This document shows, one piece after another, positions 31,399 through 42,800 of a DNA stretch of 64,000 bases (the stretch's first letter is position 1; every line of letters begins with the position of its first letter). The DNA lies in contig CM065648.1 in assembly GCA_033220425.1 (NCBI GenBank), forward strand, positions 310,001 through 374,000. Reading direction: 5' to 3'. The notes below the pieces were generated by a model, which had not been told where the DNA came from, did not search any database, and saw nothing but the letters and a program-made list of their open reading frames with translations. Position numbers and translations under genes: made by a program. The DNA is from Lepraria neglecta (lineage: Eukaryota > Ascomycota > Lecanoromycetes > Lecanorales > Stereocaulaceae).

Positions 31399-32454
31399 AT
31401 GGCAAGAACTAGAGGTGCCTCCAAGAGCGTGACTCCATCGAAGCCACCAGCTACTTTACCGGCAGCATCGCCTGCGCCGACTTCGAAGCTCCCAACCCAA
31501 CTGCGCTTCCCTCTTCTTGTGCTCTTAAGCCTTGCCATCTCCTCTGGTGCATACTCTATGGTATCTCCATTCATGAGCGGTGATCTCGCGACCGTGAGTA
31601 GGAGCCGCGACGAATGGTGGGAGGTTGTTGGATTGCTTGGTTGGAAGGCTGGCCAATTGGCAGTCGGGTGGTATGGAGGCTATGACAGTATGCTACCACC
31701 GACGAATATGCAGGGCAAAGCTGACTCTGCCCCCCTAGGCTCGGACGTCGCTGCTTTGACATTCATGTCACACGTCCCCTACCACTACTTCCTCGTCACC
31801 TTCTACCTTATACGGCCCACCACGTCGATTGCCTGCATTGCAATCGATACAGCTGCAGCCTTCCTCCCATTCTACACTCTCAAGGTCTCCTCCAGCATCC
31901 ACAGCATTAAAACGCCAAAGGGAGTCGCTGCAAATCGCTCAGTGATCAATGATTATCAAGTGCAGATCTTTACCAGCCTCCTCGCAACGGGCATCTATGC
32001 GGTCGTGGTGTTCGGCAGCTATACTAGCTGGCTGCCCGTCTACCTGGTGACTCACTTTGATGGCATACGGGACATCTCAACTCTCCACAATAACAACTTC
32101 CCATACCTCATCGCCTCATACCTGCCGATTGGATTCGCAGCAAAGATATTCTTGTTCACTCCTTCCGAAGCTGCGAAGCCCGACTCGCATGATAAGGAGA
32201 TTGCCAAGTTCAATCCGGAGACTGCTACGTTGAGCGAGACGGTGATGTTCAATTTGTGGGGATATTCGAAACGGACAAGGACTTTGATGAAGCGGACTGC
32301 CACTTTGGCTGCAGTTTCTGGGCTACATACATACCTGCAGACATATGTTTCACTAGAGGGTACGGAGGCTTTGGGAGCTGCTGGATGGTCGAGCGTTTGG
32401 GCTCTTGCTGCAACCGTGACAGGAGCGGTATATTGCTGGGTTGAAGATGTGTAA
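31399..32454 (+). CDS. multipass membrane protein of unknown function
   Basis: MARTRGASKSVTPSKPPATL is a basic start. Hydrophobic spans follow: LRFPLLVLLSLAISSGAYSM, YFLVTFYLIRPTTSIACIAI with AFLPFY, IFTSLLATGIYAVVVFGSYT, and a final GWSSVWALAATVTGAVYCWV. That is about five or six membrane segments with a cytosolic loop between. The frame is open as written (351 aa). However, 31688-31738 has all the features of a 51-bp intron: donor GTATGC, GCTGACTC branch, pyrimidine run, CTAG. Removing it gives GGYDS|SDVAALTFMSHVPYH (334 aa), which reads more naturally than the polar insert. Because 51 is a multiple of three, both forms would be translated. Function not recognised; relatives are common conserved hypothetical ascomycete membrane proteins. 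Confidence 0.75.
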   Translation: MARTRGASKSVTPSKPPATLPAASPAPTSKLPTQLRFPLLVLLSLAISSGAYSMVSPFMSGDLATVSRSRDEWWEVVGLLGWKAGQLAVGWYGGYDSMLPPTNMQGKADSAPLGSDVAALTFMSHVPYHYFLVTFYLIRPTTSIACIAIDTAAAFLPFYTLKVSSSIHSIKTPKGVAANRSVINDYQVQIFTSLLATGIYAVVVFGSYTSWLPVYLVTHFDGIRDISTLHNNNFPYLIASYLPIGFAAKIFLFTPSEAAKPDSHDKEIAKFNPETATLSETVMFNLWGYSKRTRTLMKRTATLAAVSGLHTYLQTYVSLEGTEALGAAGWSSVWALAATVTGAVYCWVEDV

Positions 32455-32928
32455 GCGATGTTCGTCTGAAGGGCAAGGGCCACAACGGGCAGGAAGGTGA
32501 TGGAGAAGGGGCGAAGACCAAAGAGCAGTTCTCTTTTGTTCAACCAGCCGAAGGCGTTCAGCAGGATATCCCACGAGAGCTTTATCTTCGATAGGTCAGG
32601 GTTTTTCTAAGCGTGCAATAGATCCAATCCTAAGTTCGGAGAGCTGAAAACCGAAGAATTCAATACCTTTTGAGTCTCGAAATACTGCGAAGTGAAACAA
32701 TGCAAGCATGGCATCCGTTGAAATTCGATTACTTGGAGTATGGATTGAACATGGCTCGAAACTAGACAAGCAATGAAACAGCCAAACTATGGGGCTGTGA
32801 CCCTTCCCCGCGGTACATGCTTGTTCAAGATAGTCTACAAATTCAAATGTTTTCGGGGGAAGTTGAGCGGAAAGCCTGCATAACTTTAGGGTAAATGATC
32901 CATCATTTTGTTCACCAGCTCCTGATCA
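32455..32928. other. convergent 3' spacer
   Basis: 474 bp, no supported gene; holds the terminators of the membrane-protein gene and SEN15. Confidence 0.4.
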
Positions 32929-33501
32929 TCAATTTTGTCTAGGCTTTACTATCCCATCGTGGACGATGTAATACACAACCGTGCTGTCGTCCCCTAGGGT
33001 CGCCAGCAATATTCTCTTCCCTCCTCTTCTCTTCTTACGCCCTGGTCCCCCTTCTGCACCTCCACCTTCACTCTCGTCTCTCGAAACATCCTCCTCCCCC
33101 GCTTCCTCTGGTGGCTCCTCCCCAACAGCACCGAACACCTCCCCAAACCTCCTCAAGCTCCACTTCTCTGCCAAATGTGTCGGCAGCACCCACTCCCTTT
33201 CTGGCTCCCCCTTCGTAGGGTCCAAGCCCCTCTTCAATTCCTCGACCTGATCATCTGGGTGCACATATATCCTATGAGGTGGCAATCCTGATATCAGAGG
33301 TCTCAGTAACAGCTTTTGCGTGATGGGCGAGTGTGTGTGGATGTGGAGTGACGTCCAGTCATGCTGGTATTGGAGATTATGCAGGATTTGAAGGGCGAGA
33401 GTCTGATAGTGAGGCGAGTGAGACCCATCTAACGCATGGGACTTGAGATAGGAAGTCAGGGCGGAGGGCTGCGGAGCTGGCGGGGTAGTATCGATAGCCA
33501 T
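32929..33501 (-). CDS. SEN15: tRNA-splicing endonuclease subunit SEN15
   Basis: Single exon, 190 aa. Structural subunit of the heterotetrameric endonuclease (Sen2, Sen34, Sen15, Sen54) that cuts pre-tRNA at both ends of the intron. Seen: HYQTLALQILHNLQYQHDWT, PLISGLPPHRIYVHPDDQ, EWVLPTHLAEKWSLRRFGEV, then an acidic/basic insert and the very conserved end KRILLATLGDDSTVVYYIVH with DGIVKPR. The last block is the small beta fold through which Sen15 pairs with Sen34. Start: MAIDTTPPAPQPSALTSYLK, the usual short N-terminus. No catalytic triad is expected in this subunit. Its pathway partner TPT1 is 8 kb away. Confidence 0.92.
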   Translation of the reverse strand: MAIDTTPPAPQPSALTSYLKSHALDGSHSPHYQTLALQILHNLQYQHDWTSLHIHTHSPITQKLLLRPLISGLPPHRIYVHPDDQVEELKRGLDPTKGEPEREWVLPTHLAEKWSLRRFGEVFGAVGEEPPEEAGEEDVSRDESEGGGAEGGPGRKKRRGGKRILLATLGDDSTVVYYIVHDGIVKPRQN

Positions 33502-34244
33502 TCAGTGCACTGTGCAACGGCCGTTTTTGGAGCGCCGGGAGACCGTACGAGCCCCCGAAGGACGAGAATGGCCGTCAAAAAGCTTCTTTGACAGCTCGCG
33601 TTCGTATCCAATAATTTGGTGGGGTACGTAGCACTCTAGAGTGTCTAGTTGCTGAGTGATAGACTTAGAATGCTGACTCGGGGCCGAGATCGTGGCAACT
33701 CCTGGCTAGTCCTGACTAGTCCTGACTTGTCATCGACTCGCAGCAGCGTCTTTTCGAAGACAGCAAAATCGTACATAACTACTCCACCTTGCCATTGCCA
33801 TTGTCCCTCATATCACCCTCTTTGGTGCATAGAGGCTCAATTTGAATTTACTCGAGAGAACAGTGAAACGATCGACATATTTGGCTCGTAAATAGCTCGG
33901 CCGTTCACAGTCGCGCTAGTCGCGAGCCTCAAGACCCTTGCTTGGTTGAACTCACTACAAATATTTGCTGAACCGTCAATCTTCATTCTTTACTTTTATA
34001 TTCCGTCAAAACTGTTGCCAGCTGCAGGACGCTTACTGTCCGCCGGATCCGTATTGAGCCGAAAAACGTTGAACGCGTTGCCATTGACAAAAGCTACACA
34101 TTTGCTGATCAGTAATCCGCCAACAACCGCCTCCCCGGCTCGCTATCAGCACATGATGACAAGCCTGTAAGACATTACAACTTGGTTTCGGCCATTCGCC
34201 AACAGCTACTCCACTACCCTCATCTATTTCCTACAAAATCAGCC
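33502..34244. promoter_or_regulatory. divergent promoter, SEN15 / DUF2985 gene
   Basis: 743-bp head-to-head spacer. A CTAGTCCTGA decamer repeats directly at about 33705-33725. No other clear element; a 74-codon frame at 33946 lacks features. Confidence 0.45.
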
Positions 34245-35951
34245 ATGGACAGCGACAAACAGGACTCTCCTCCCCCTCGGACACCTGCATCCCCAACCGA
34301 TGGCGCCTCAGATGCAGGACGCAATCGCTCGTCAACGGCCAGCTCAGGCCGCCTTCGCAGCGCTTCCCTTCGATTCCTTGAATCTAATCCACCCTCGGGC
34401 ATGTGGATGGCCACAGGCACTGCTCTTGCGCAAGCACCGACACCCTTAGAGATACGGAGAGGGAGTTTTGGGTATAGCGGTTGGGATGGGGAAATGCAGA
34501 GGAGGAATAGCACGGTCAGCGAAGAAAGTGTTAGGAGGCTGTCGAGGACACCCTCGGCGCAGACACCTGGGAGCTTGGGAAGAAGTCCAACAAATCCGAT
34601 GACAACACATGCAGAAGCAATTGACGAGGGAGAACAGTTCCCAAAGTTCGTTCGACAGGGGGAGACGTCAGATCAAGCTCATGTTCCAAACGCACAAAAG
34701 GCGCCTCAGAGATCTGCGACTGCTGGAGATGACGACGATCCATTCTCTATGTTTGTCGGACGTGGGAGAATCGACGATCAATCTTATGCGCCAAAACAAA
34801 AGACTGCTGCTGAGAAGGTCGCTGCAAAGAGGAAGAGTGCTGATCCTTATGCAATTCCCGATGACGATGACCATGAGGAAGAGGAGATCGACCCCCTAGC
34901 CAAACCAAAAGGGCTACCGAAGAAGTTCCTCGATCCAGCAAGCGAGAAATCCTCGAAACCTAACGAAAAGGACGTGAAGCTCACTGCAGTCACGACTGGC
35001 ACTGCTCGCCCATCCTCCTCATCATCCGGTGACAAAGAGCAAGGTCCTGACGAAAACGGCGTCTATCCCACAGGCTACAAATTCCCACCTAAACACACCT
35101 GGGGCGAAGCCACCAGGATCGGCCTCAAAGCCTTCTGGAGGTTCACCATCACGCCTCTTGGCTTCCTAATCGTCCTCTACGGTCTCAATGTTGTAGCCTG
35201 GGGTGGCATGCTCTTCCTGCTCCTCATTGGTGGCGGCCAAGAATTCATGTGCTACCCGCCTGGCTCGCACGGCGTCAAAGAGTGCAACAATATCAATTCT
35301 CCTCGCCGTATCTGGATTGAAATCGACTCCCAAATACTCAACGCTCTTTTCGGCGTTACCGGCTTTGGCCTCATACCGTGGCGATTCCGCGACCTTTACT
35401 ACCTCCTCCAATTCCGTCTACGCCATAAGCAAGATGCTCTCCGCAGATTAGGCGGCATCCACCGCTCCTGGTTTCGCCTCCCAGGAAGCCAGGAACTCCC
35501 CACTGACCCAGACGCCCCTTTCGCCGATCCAGAAAACAACCCCGCCACCCCCATTCCTGCTTCCAAAGCCCCCGACGCTCCCTTGACGGGTATTCGCGCA
35601 CCCGCCTCAAAGATGTGGAAACTCGACTATGTGATCTGGGCTTACGTCCTCAACACCTTCCTCCAGGCCGTCCTCTCAGGCTTCATGTGGGGCCTGAATC
35701 GGTACAATCGACCCAGCTGGAGTACAGGATTGTTTGTGGCATTGGCTTGTACTGTGGCAGCACTTGGGGGTTTGATGGCATTCTTGGAGGGTAAACGAGT
35801 TAAGGCGGTGGAGGGAATACCAGTAAAAGAGGAGGAGATGCTGAGAGACGTGGAAAGGGACGTCATCGATGGAGAGAAAAAGAATGGCAAGAGTAAGAGA
35901 AGGAATCATACAACTGGGGGAAAAGGCAGTGCGCCTGAGGTCAGAGTCTAG
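34245..35951 (+). CDS. DUF2985 family membrane protein
   Basis: Single exon, 568 aa from MDSDKQDSPPPRTP; another in-frame ATG is 21 codons upstream. The first ~290 residues are disordered, with SxR and acidic patches (DDDDPFSMFVGRG, IPDDDDHEEEEIDPL). Then comes the DUF2985 domain: FWRFTITPLGFLIVLYGLNV, VAWGGMLFLLLIGGG, IWIEIDSQILNALFGVTGFG, LIPWRFRDLYYLLQFRL, RRLGGIHRSWFRLPGS. Two further membrane spans follow (VIWAYVLNTFLQAVLSGFMW and LFVALACTVAALGGLMAF) and a charged tail. The family is widespread in fungi with no assigned biochemistry; membrane location is clear from the sequence. Intact. Confidence 0.88.
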   Translation: MDSDKQDSPPPRTPASPTDGASDAGRNRSSTASSGRLRSASLRFLESNPPSGMWMATGTALAQAPTPLEIRRGSFGYSGWDGEMQRRNSTVSEESVRRLSRTPSAQTPGSLGRSPTNPMTTHAEAIDEGEQFPKFVRQGETSDQAHVPNAQKAPQRSATAGDDDDPFSMFVGRGRIDDQSYAPKQKTAAEKVAAKRKSADPYAIPDDDDHEEEEIDPLAKPKGLPKKFLDPASEKSSKPNEKDVKLTAVTTGTARPSSSSSGDKEQGPDENGVYPTGYKFPPKHTWGEATRIGLKAFWRFTITPLGFLIVLYGLNVVAWGGMLFLLLIGGGQEFMCYPPGSHGVKECNNINSPRRIWIEIDSQILNALFGVTGFGLIPWRFRDLYYLLQFRLRHKQDALRRLGGIHRSWFRLPGSQELPTDPDAPFADPENNPATPIPASKAPDAPLTGIRAPASKMWKLDYVIWAYVLNTFLQAVLSGFMWGLNRYNRPSWSTGLFVALACTVAALGGLMAFLEGKRVKAVEGIPVKEEEMLRDVERDVIDGEKKNGKSKRRNHTTGGKGSAPEVRV

Positions 35952-36751
35952 TATGATGCGCTTGTTGCATTGGTATTTGTTGGGTATGGACGGCTTATAA
36001 GCTCCACTTAGGATCTGCGTACATAGATTGTTTCTCTGAGTGATTGTCCATAATCGTGGAGCGGAGAGCGATCTATCTAATTCTATGAATTCATGTCAAC
36101 GCATCGTTGCATGATCTATCCTTTACTTTCCGAACTCCTCGAAATAGGCTCTCATATGTCAACAGTGTCTTGAAGGAATTTTGAAGAAATTGGAAGCCTT
36201 TGGTGGTGATCTGACATGATCCATTGAGGATGAAAGCAGCAGTATCTATTGAAACTAAACGTATGTGCTAAAATGACCCGTTGACCAAAACCCTTAAGGA
36301 TCCGGATCGCTGAGACAAGCCTTACAGACAATCATCACAGCTATCAGAGCTTGCATACCCTGGTACAAGAGCATTTTCGTTTCGTATTTCGGAACATCCG
36401 GCCTCAACAGCTCCAAATCGTCCCATTTCCCACTCCCCCTCCCTCTCAGAATGCAAATCCTGTTCTGCTTCCATTTTCTCCTCTTTCCCCTCAACCATTG
36501 CGGTTCTATTCCTGCCCAAAGTACGCCCATACTGTCTGTAAGTGCCAGAATATTGAAGATAGGACGTGAATGTTTCTTTCTTCGTCCATGGAACATTGTA
36601 CAGCAAGTCTTCTGCTTTCGCGATCTCCGCGTCAGTTCCCGCGACGTGCTAGGTACTCGTTGCCGAGACGTCTAGCGATTTGGTTTTGTTGTTGCTGCTC
36701 GCTTGCAAATTCGATCCTTGTTTGAACTTCGTCCTGCCATTCGTTGAACGT
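35952..36751. other. convergent spacer
   Basis: 800 bp, no supported gene. Overlapping frames at 36294-36606 on both strands lack motifs. Confidence 0.4.
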
Positions 36752-37450
36752 CTACCCGAATCCCTGCAAAATTTTGAAAGTCCACTTTTCGCCTGGAGGT
36801 CTTTCATCAGTTGGAGGGTATTTTGCTCGGACCTCTGCCATCTCTTCTTCTAATCCTTGGAGAGACTGTTCTTGAGATCGAATATACTTCCTGTGTTTCT
36901 TATTTTTCGTCCGTACTTCTATCCTCGTCTTCTCCTGTTGCTCCTTGGCCTTTTCTTCCTCTATGCAGAAACGGTCATAGCCTTTACATGTATTCATTAA
37001 ATCCTCAATTACCTCTCTATAATCCTGAACTTTTATAGCCAAGGCGTTCTGCACCTTAAGGTCATAATACGTCATGATATGCTTCTCAGCATCGGCGTGC
37101 CAGTTAGCGAGATGTGCGTGCTTCGATACCATCGCTTGATTGAGTTCTTGAGTCGATTCTTCCGGGTGGGCAGATTTGTATGAAAGGGCTAGCCGAGTAA
37201 AGTGTTCGCACATACGAGCTTCTTCTCGAGCCATGGTGAGCGTTTCATCTTGATCCTCTTGTTGTTCTTCACTTTCTGACCGACGTTTCTTATTCCGAGG
37301 CTTCTGCATAGCTCGCATGTTGAGCTGTAGCTTGTCCTGATGTTTGGTTGCCCGAGGAGCCATGCGATCGCCCTCCCTATGCTGGCTCTCCACGGGGAAT
37401 GCTCCAGGCCTGGTCTTCGTTAGACATGTCGAGATTGGGATCGGCTTCAA
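36752..37450 (-). CDS. basic/coiled-coil protein, WH-DAEK family member 1
   Basis: Uninterrupted 232-aa frame. A bipartite-like basic patch (PRNKKRRSE) sits near residue 55, a likely nuclear signal. From about residue 70 the protein is mostly charged helix: EEARMCEHFTRLALSYKSAH, LANWHADAEKHIMTYYDLKV, KGYDRFCIEEEKAKEQQEKT, ending EKWTFKILQGFG. The WHADAEKH.M..YD block matches WHTDAEKEILNIYD in the plus-strand gene at 49760-50599, and the C-terminal EEEKAKEQ matches EKQKAKEQ in the broken copy at 50929-51642. A small, apparently lineage-specific family; no known domain recognised. Alternative start: MAPRATKHQ at residue 30. Confidence 0.65.
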   Translation of the reverse strand: MKPIPISTCLTKTRPGAFPVESQHREGDRMAPRATKHQDKLQLNMRAMQKPRNKKRRSESEEQQEDQDETLTMAREEARMCEHFTRLALSYKSAHPEESTQELNQAMVSKHAHLANWHADAEKHIMTYYDLKVQNALAIKVQDYREVIEDLMNTCKGYDRFCIEEEKAKEQQEKTRIEVRTKNKKHRKYIRSQEQSLQGLEEEMAEVRAKYPPTDERPPGEKWTFKILQGFG

Positions 37451-37943
37451 GGTGGACAGGACAAGATTGCACCATGACCGAAAGGGTGGTAGCTATTTTT
37501 GATGCATGATACAGATAATTCGGGAGATATTGCAAGAGGGACACATTTTCTAAGTTAGCCGAGAAATATTGATATAATTTTTACACATGAAAAATCGTCA
37601 AAACTTAGGCACCATGATACAGCCCTTTCAAGAAATCCACTCAAATGTATTTGAGAGACCCCGTATTAAATGTTTGTGTGAGCTTGGTTTATACGAATTC
37701 CGGCGATTTCTGTCCTGTAGAAAGTGTCAGAAGCGGCGCTGCTTACTGTTGGAAATACAGAATGCATGCTTTTACATACCAAGATAAGAGACAAACCCAG
37801 CTTTGCTGAATGCTGTGACCGGCCAATGCGTCTATTCTATTGAGCTATAGTACAGTGTATGAGCGCTGTATATTCCCGGTCTATATGCGAAACATAACGT
37901 ATTAAATGCAGTAGCCAACTCCATCACATCCAATGTTGTAATA
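37451..37943. other. intergenic spacer
   Basis: 493 bp, AT-leaning, no supported gene. Confidence 0.4.
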
Positions 37944-39221
37944 TCACAACCCCTTTGCTTTCTTGGCTTTCTCTTTCGCGATTTTCTCCCTCCTCTGTAT
38001 TACGCCCTCAGCCCCTACACCCCCGAAAACCAACCCCACGCCAACCCACTGCATCCCACTGAGCCGGTGTCCAAACCACAGCACACTCAGCATCATAGTC
38101 AGCATCTTCCTCGTCACTGTCACGGTGACTAACACCAGACTCGAGAACCGACTGAGGGTATAGTAAATGAAGATCTGGCCGATTGCACCGCAAGCAGCAA
38201 ATGAGAGTATAGCAGGTAGGACGGCGGGGTTGCGTTGGATGAAAGAGAGGGCGGCTGAGAATTCAGAAGGGTCCGTGCCCTTGGGTGTGAGTGGTGTTGG
38301 TGGAAGGAGAGGCGAGAGGAGGAGATAGAGGGTTGTGAGGAGGGTGGAGAGGACGTTCTGAGCTACCATCATTTGCGGGCCCGTGTAGGAGCGGTATGTG
38401 CTGAAGATGTGATCTTGGGTGCTGTTTGTGAGGCCGTCGAAGAGAAGGTTGATTCCCAGCAGCGAAAGCCCCCAGACTGAACTATTGTTGCTCGGAGACG
38501 ATTTCTTAGGGGATGATGAGGGGTGGTAGAGCGTGAACACTGCAACTCCTACCGTCACGAGCGCCACCACGAGGTATTTGTAGAGAGGATAGGATCTGCG
38601 AAAGATGGTCAAATGGAGGAACATGACAGGCAGGAGCTTGCATGATTTGGCAAGGATGAAGGTTATGTAGTCGATATGGGCGAGAGAGGCGTAGCCGAAG
38701 GGAGAGGCGAGGGATGAGGTTATGGCGACGAGAGTCAGGGGAAGGAGGATTGAGCGAGTTGGGAAGATTGAAGGGGTTCGGGAGGACGAGTGCGTGGAGA
38801 AAAGAAGGTAGGCGTAGCCAACTAGCGCTGCGAAGGTTGATTGGATGGTATTGAGGAAGACGGAGTAGGTGAAGCGTTCGGGGGAGGTGGGGGGCCCGTA
38901 GCTGGTCGTGGTTATGCGTTCTTGGAGGAGGGCCCAGGAAAGACTGGTGGAGGTCAGTAGGATGTATAGGCTGAGAATTGAGTAGTCCCTGTCTTACAAA
39001 GAAGCGTAGATACCAGCGACGCATATAACGAGTTGAGTAAGTCCAGCTTGCTCTTGGGTAGCTGCAGGTGAGGGGCCCCTGGGTTTGCCATTGCTCATCA
39101 CCGCAGGGCTCTTGGGAGTGCCATTGGCATGTTTCCAACCGTGGCCCGGAGACTCAGGCGGTCCCTTGTCGAAGTCTGAAGGCTCTCTTTGTAGCGGAGC
39201 TGCTTGCTTTCTCCGTGCCAT
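37944..39221 (-). CDS. HUT1: UDP-galactose transporter HUT1 homologue
   Basis: Exons 39221-38998 and 38943-37944 with a 54-bp intron (GTAAGA...CCAG) encode 407 aa. Start chosen at MARRKQAAPLQREPSD, the family's opening; an in-frame ATG is 26 codons upstream. The first span begins at LVICVAGIYAS and the splice restores FLSWALLQERITTTSYG, a HUT1/SLC35B1 signature. Further marks: YITFILAKSCKLLPVMFLHL, YKYLVVALVTVGVAVFTLYH, GLSLLGINLLFDGLTNSTQD, IGQIFIYYTLSRFSSLVLVT, VTVTRKMLTMMLSVLWFGH, and a Lys-rich ER-retrieval tail (EKAKKAKGL). About ten membrane helices of the EamA/nucleotide-sugar fold. The yeast protein moves UDP-galactose into the ER, and SLC35B1 relatives are proposed ATP/ADP exchangers. 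Intact. Confidence 0.92.
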
Positions 39222-39882
39222 TGGGAGTATGCTAATGAGCGGATAACCACGAAAAGAGAGACAGGGATCAAGAATTGGGAGATAATGAGAGTGGCTCAAT
39301 GTGCACCCAGTACGGCGATGTTATACTGAGAAAGATTCAATAGGTAGTTATATTGTTGTGCTTTGTCGTCGGCAACAGCAGTCAGAGTTGCGATGTGGCC
39401 ATAACTCCCGCTCGCGAATGTTAGAAAAAGCCGAATGGGGCTCTTTGCAAGCTGTTGTCTCGGAAGGTAAAGCTTCGCCAACCAGTATCCAAAGGCGTTC
39501 TACTGACGACCTGAGTTAAAGGTAACCTGCTTTTGAGTAGAAAGGAACTGTAAACGTGAACCTGAACCTGAACCTGAACGACGAAGAGGAATATCGAAGG
39601 TGCTTTCTCCGTCACGGCGTTGCCAAGGCCAAAATTATTGCAGGGATCTTTGGCCTCGGAAAAAGACGGATCCGCGGGACTGGCGTTTTTTTTTTTCTCT
39701 GGCGGAGCTGTGGATAGGCAGTTCTGGATTTCGCTCATTTCGTTGATTTCTTGTACAATACTGGTCTATGACACCTCCAATCGCTCTCTAATATTGTCTC
39801 AATACTCCGCTCTTTCTTAGTCCAAATCCAACGCTCTCTCGTTCAGTGTCTGTACAAATATTATTCCGTATACAGCTTTAAT
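39222..39882. promoter_or_regulatory. divergent promoter, HUT1 / CLU1
   Basis: 661-bp head-to-head spacer with a direct hexamer repeat (TGAACC, about four copies) at 39557-39579 and a T11 tract at 39686-39696. Confidence 0.5.
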
Positions 39883-42800
39883 ATGTCAGAGAGCAATAAT
39901 GATGCAACCACGAAGCTTGGTAGGTACAGCTTGCGTGCTGTGTGGTTTCCACGCTATTGCCCAGCTTGCCCAAATATATTTGCTAATGTCTCTCTATACA
40001 GAAGACCCCATACCTAGCAACAGTGAAGACAACCCCTTTCAAGAACCCTCGACCGCCATGGTAAATGGAGAAGCTACATTGCCAGCGAATGGCGAGGCGA
40101 AGGAGGAGCAGACTACCGACAGTATGTCCAAATATTGCATGACGGGCCCAGAGCTGACAATTGCGAAGATGTCTTCCAAGTCAACATCAAGCTCCCCCAC
40201 CACCCTTACCAGATCCAGATCATGGTATCTACCCAAGAGCAAGTTCAGGACCTTCGACAATCCATCATGGACTCACCGGGAACTTTCCAGTATTCTTGTT
40301 TCCACCTCGAACACAATGACACCCGGATCAATGACTTCGTCGAGCTGTCAGAGGTCAAAGGACTGGTGGCAGGCTCGGAACTAAAATTGATAGAAGACCC
40401 ATACACAGAGAAAGAGGCACGGATGCACTTGATTCGGATACGGGAAATCATTGGAGCTGCGGGGAATAGGATAGACACACTCCATGGTATCTCAGCAGGT
40501 TTATCCCTCCATGACACCGTCTCGCCTTGGAAGGACCCCAACACGACCTCTGCTGCCGCAAACAAAGCTCTCAATGGCAACACGTCCGGAAACCTCAATC
40601 CCTTGTTAGACTGTTCATTCGACGGTCTACCTGCGGTTTCTACCATCATACCATCAAAACAAGAACAACCGCCGAAGACTGTAAAATCCATTGGCCTGTC
40701 TCCTTGGAACCCTCCACCTCCATTGCTGCGCCAACAGGGCCACCTACTCTATTTACAACTTACCACAAACGAAGGCGAACAATACCAGCTTACCTCTCAT
40801 ATATCAGGATTTTTCGTGAACAAGTCATCGAACAGCAAATTCGATCCATACCCAAGACCAGCGCCAAAAAACGTAGCTGCTCACTCCCTCTTTTCCCTAA
40901 TTGCAAACCTCTCGCCATCCTTCAAAAAATCCTTTGAAGCTTTACTTGAATCAAATAACAAGCGGGACCCCTTAGCAAGTTTCCAACTGACCAACGCTAT
41001 TCCGTCCAGTCCGTGGCTTGTTTCCCCTGCAGTCAATTCCCTGTCGGCTCATCAGCCAGATCTTACAAGGACGCAAGAGACATACCTGATATCTGGGATT
41101 GAGAATACAGAGACTTTACGGGATTGGAACGAGGAGATTCAATCGACCCGGGAACTACAAAGAGATACTGTTCAGGACCGGGTTTTCAGGGAGCGGCTGA
41201 TATCAAAGATCTTTGCAGAATTTAACGATGCAGCTGCTCGTGGAGCTATGATGGTCGCACGAGGAGAAGTGGCACCTCTGAACCCTACAGAAAGCAAAGA
41301 TGCACAGATTTTTGTGTACAACAATGTCTTCTACTCGTTTGGGGCTGACGGCGTAGGCACTTTCACTTCAGAAGGCGGCGATGAAGCTGCTAGAGTAGCC
41401 GTTGGAAAGGACGTTGGAGGTGTGAAAGCCGTCAATCAACTCGATATAGCCGGCTTAGCGGCCCCTGGTACTATGATTGTCGACTACTTGGGCAAGCGTT
41501 TAGTCGCACAGAGTATCGTTCCCGGCATCTTCAAGCAACGAGAACCTGAAGAGCATCAGGTCGACTACGGTGGCGTGGAAGGCAGAGACGTGGTCGCGGA
41601 GAACGAGGCATTTGTGCCGACCTTTTCTCAGGTCTCGAAAGCTTTGAAAGTGAAAAAGCATGCTGTTTGGGATAAGGAAGGCAATAAGCACGTACTCGAA
41701 GGAAGCGTCGAAACGAAAGGCCTTCTAGGCACCGACGGCCGCAAATACATCCTCGATTTATACAGACTCACGCCGCTAGATATCACTTGGCTTGAAGAGA
41801 ATTGGAGCGATAACACCGACGAAAACGCGAAGCCCAGCACGCACAACTACCCCCACCGCATGACCGTATTGAGGCCGGAGCTTATCGAATCGTACTGGGG
41901 ACTCAAAATGGGCGAATATGTGAAAGACGAACTTGAAAAGCGAAAATCAACAGGGACGAAACTCCAAACCCCGTCTTTGACTAATGGGTCAGAAGAAAGC
42001 TCAACAAATGGGGTCAATCTGGACGGAAGAGAAAGCGCAGCAGGAAGCAAGGAAAGAACTGTCGAACAGAATGCTGAACAGGAGCGTGTCGATATATCAG
42101 CTTTCTCTCTAACCCTCAATCCAGATGTCTTCTGCGCGCAGGTACCACAGACAGACGAAGAGAAGGAAGAATGGGCAAGAGACGAACGGGAAGTGCGAAC
42201 TGTTTGCGAACACCTTCACGACAAGGTCATACCCGATGTGGTAAATTCTTCCCTGGTCTTCTTGACTTACTTTCCTGACCATTCTGTTCGTTTAGATACA
42301 CGATCTCAAAGAAGGGGAGGTCGGCTTCCCCATGGACGGCCAGTCCTTGAGCCGGTTAATGCACAAACGAGGTATCAACATGCGGTACCTCGGAAAGCTC
42401 GCTAGACTTACCAAAGAGGAGGACCCCCGGTTACGGGCTCTGAGATCATTGACTATACAGGAAATGATTGCAAGAGCTTTCAAACACTTGGCTAACAACT
42501 ATCTAAGAAACCTGTCAATGGCTTTCGCTACAAGTTGCTTAGCTCACCTCCTCAACTGCCTATTGGGTACGGGTCTCAACAAAGCACCGAAGCCACACCT
42601 TGATGAGGACCTCAAGGATCTATACAATGATGCAGATTACTCCTTCGCCAAAGTAACTCCCAAGAGCTTAAAGTCTGACCTTGAAGCTCAAGTACAGCTA
42701 CGGTATCGACATTCTCTTGAAGAAAACTGGATACTGGATATCAAGCATCTTCAGCTTTTGCGAAGTATCGCGCTCAAGCTTGGTCTACAGTTAATCGCCA

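Noticed and set aside
36294-36606. Overlapping 94-100 codon frames on the minus strand
   Set aside because: Two frames of equal length overlap, no motif, no intron signals.
37800-37870. tRNA-like TAGCTCAATAG (box A match) on the minus strand
   Set aside because: No T-arm that pairs and no acceptor stem; chance match.
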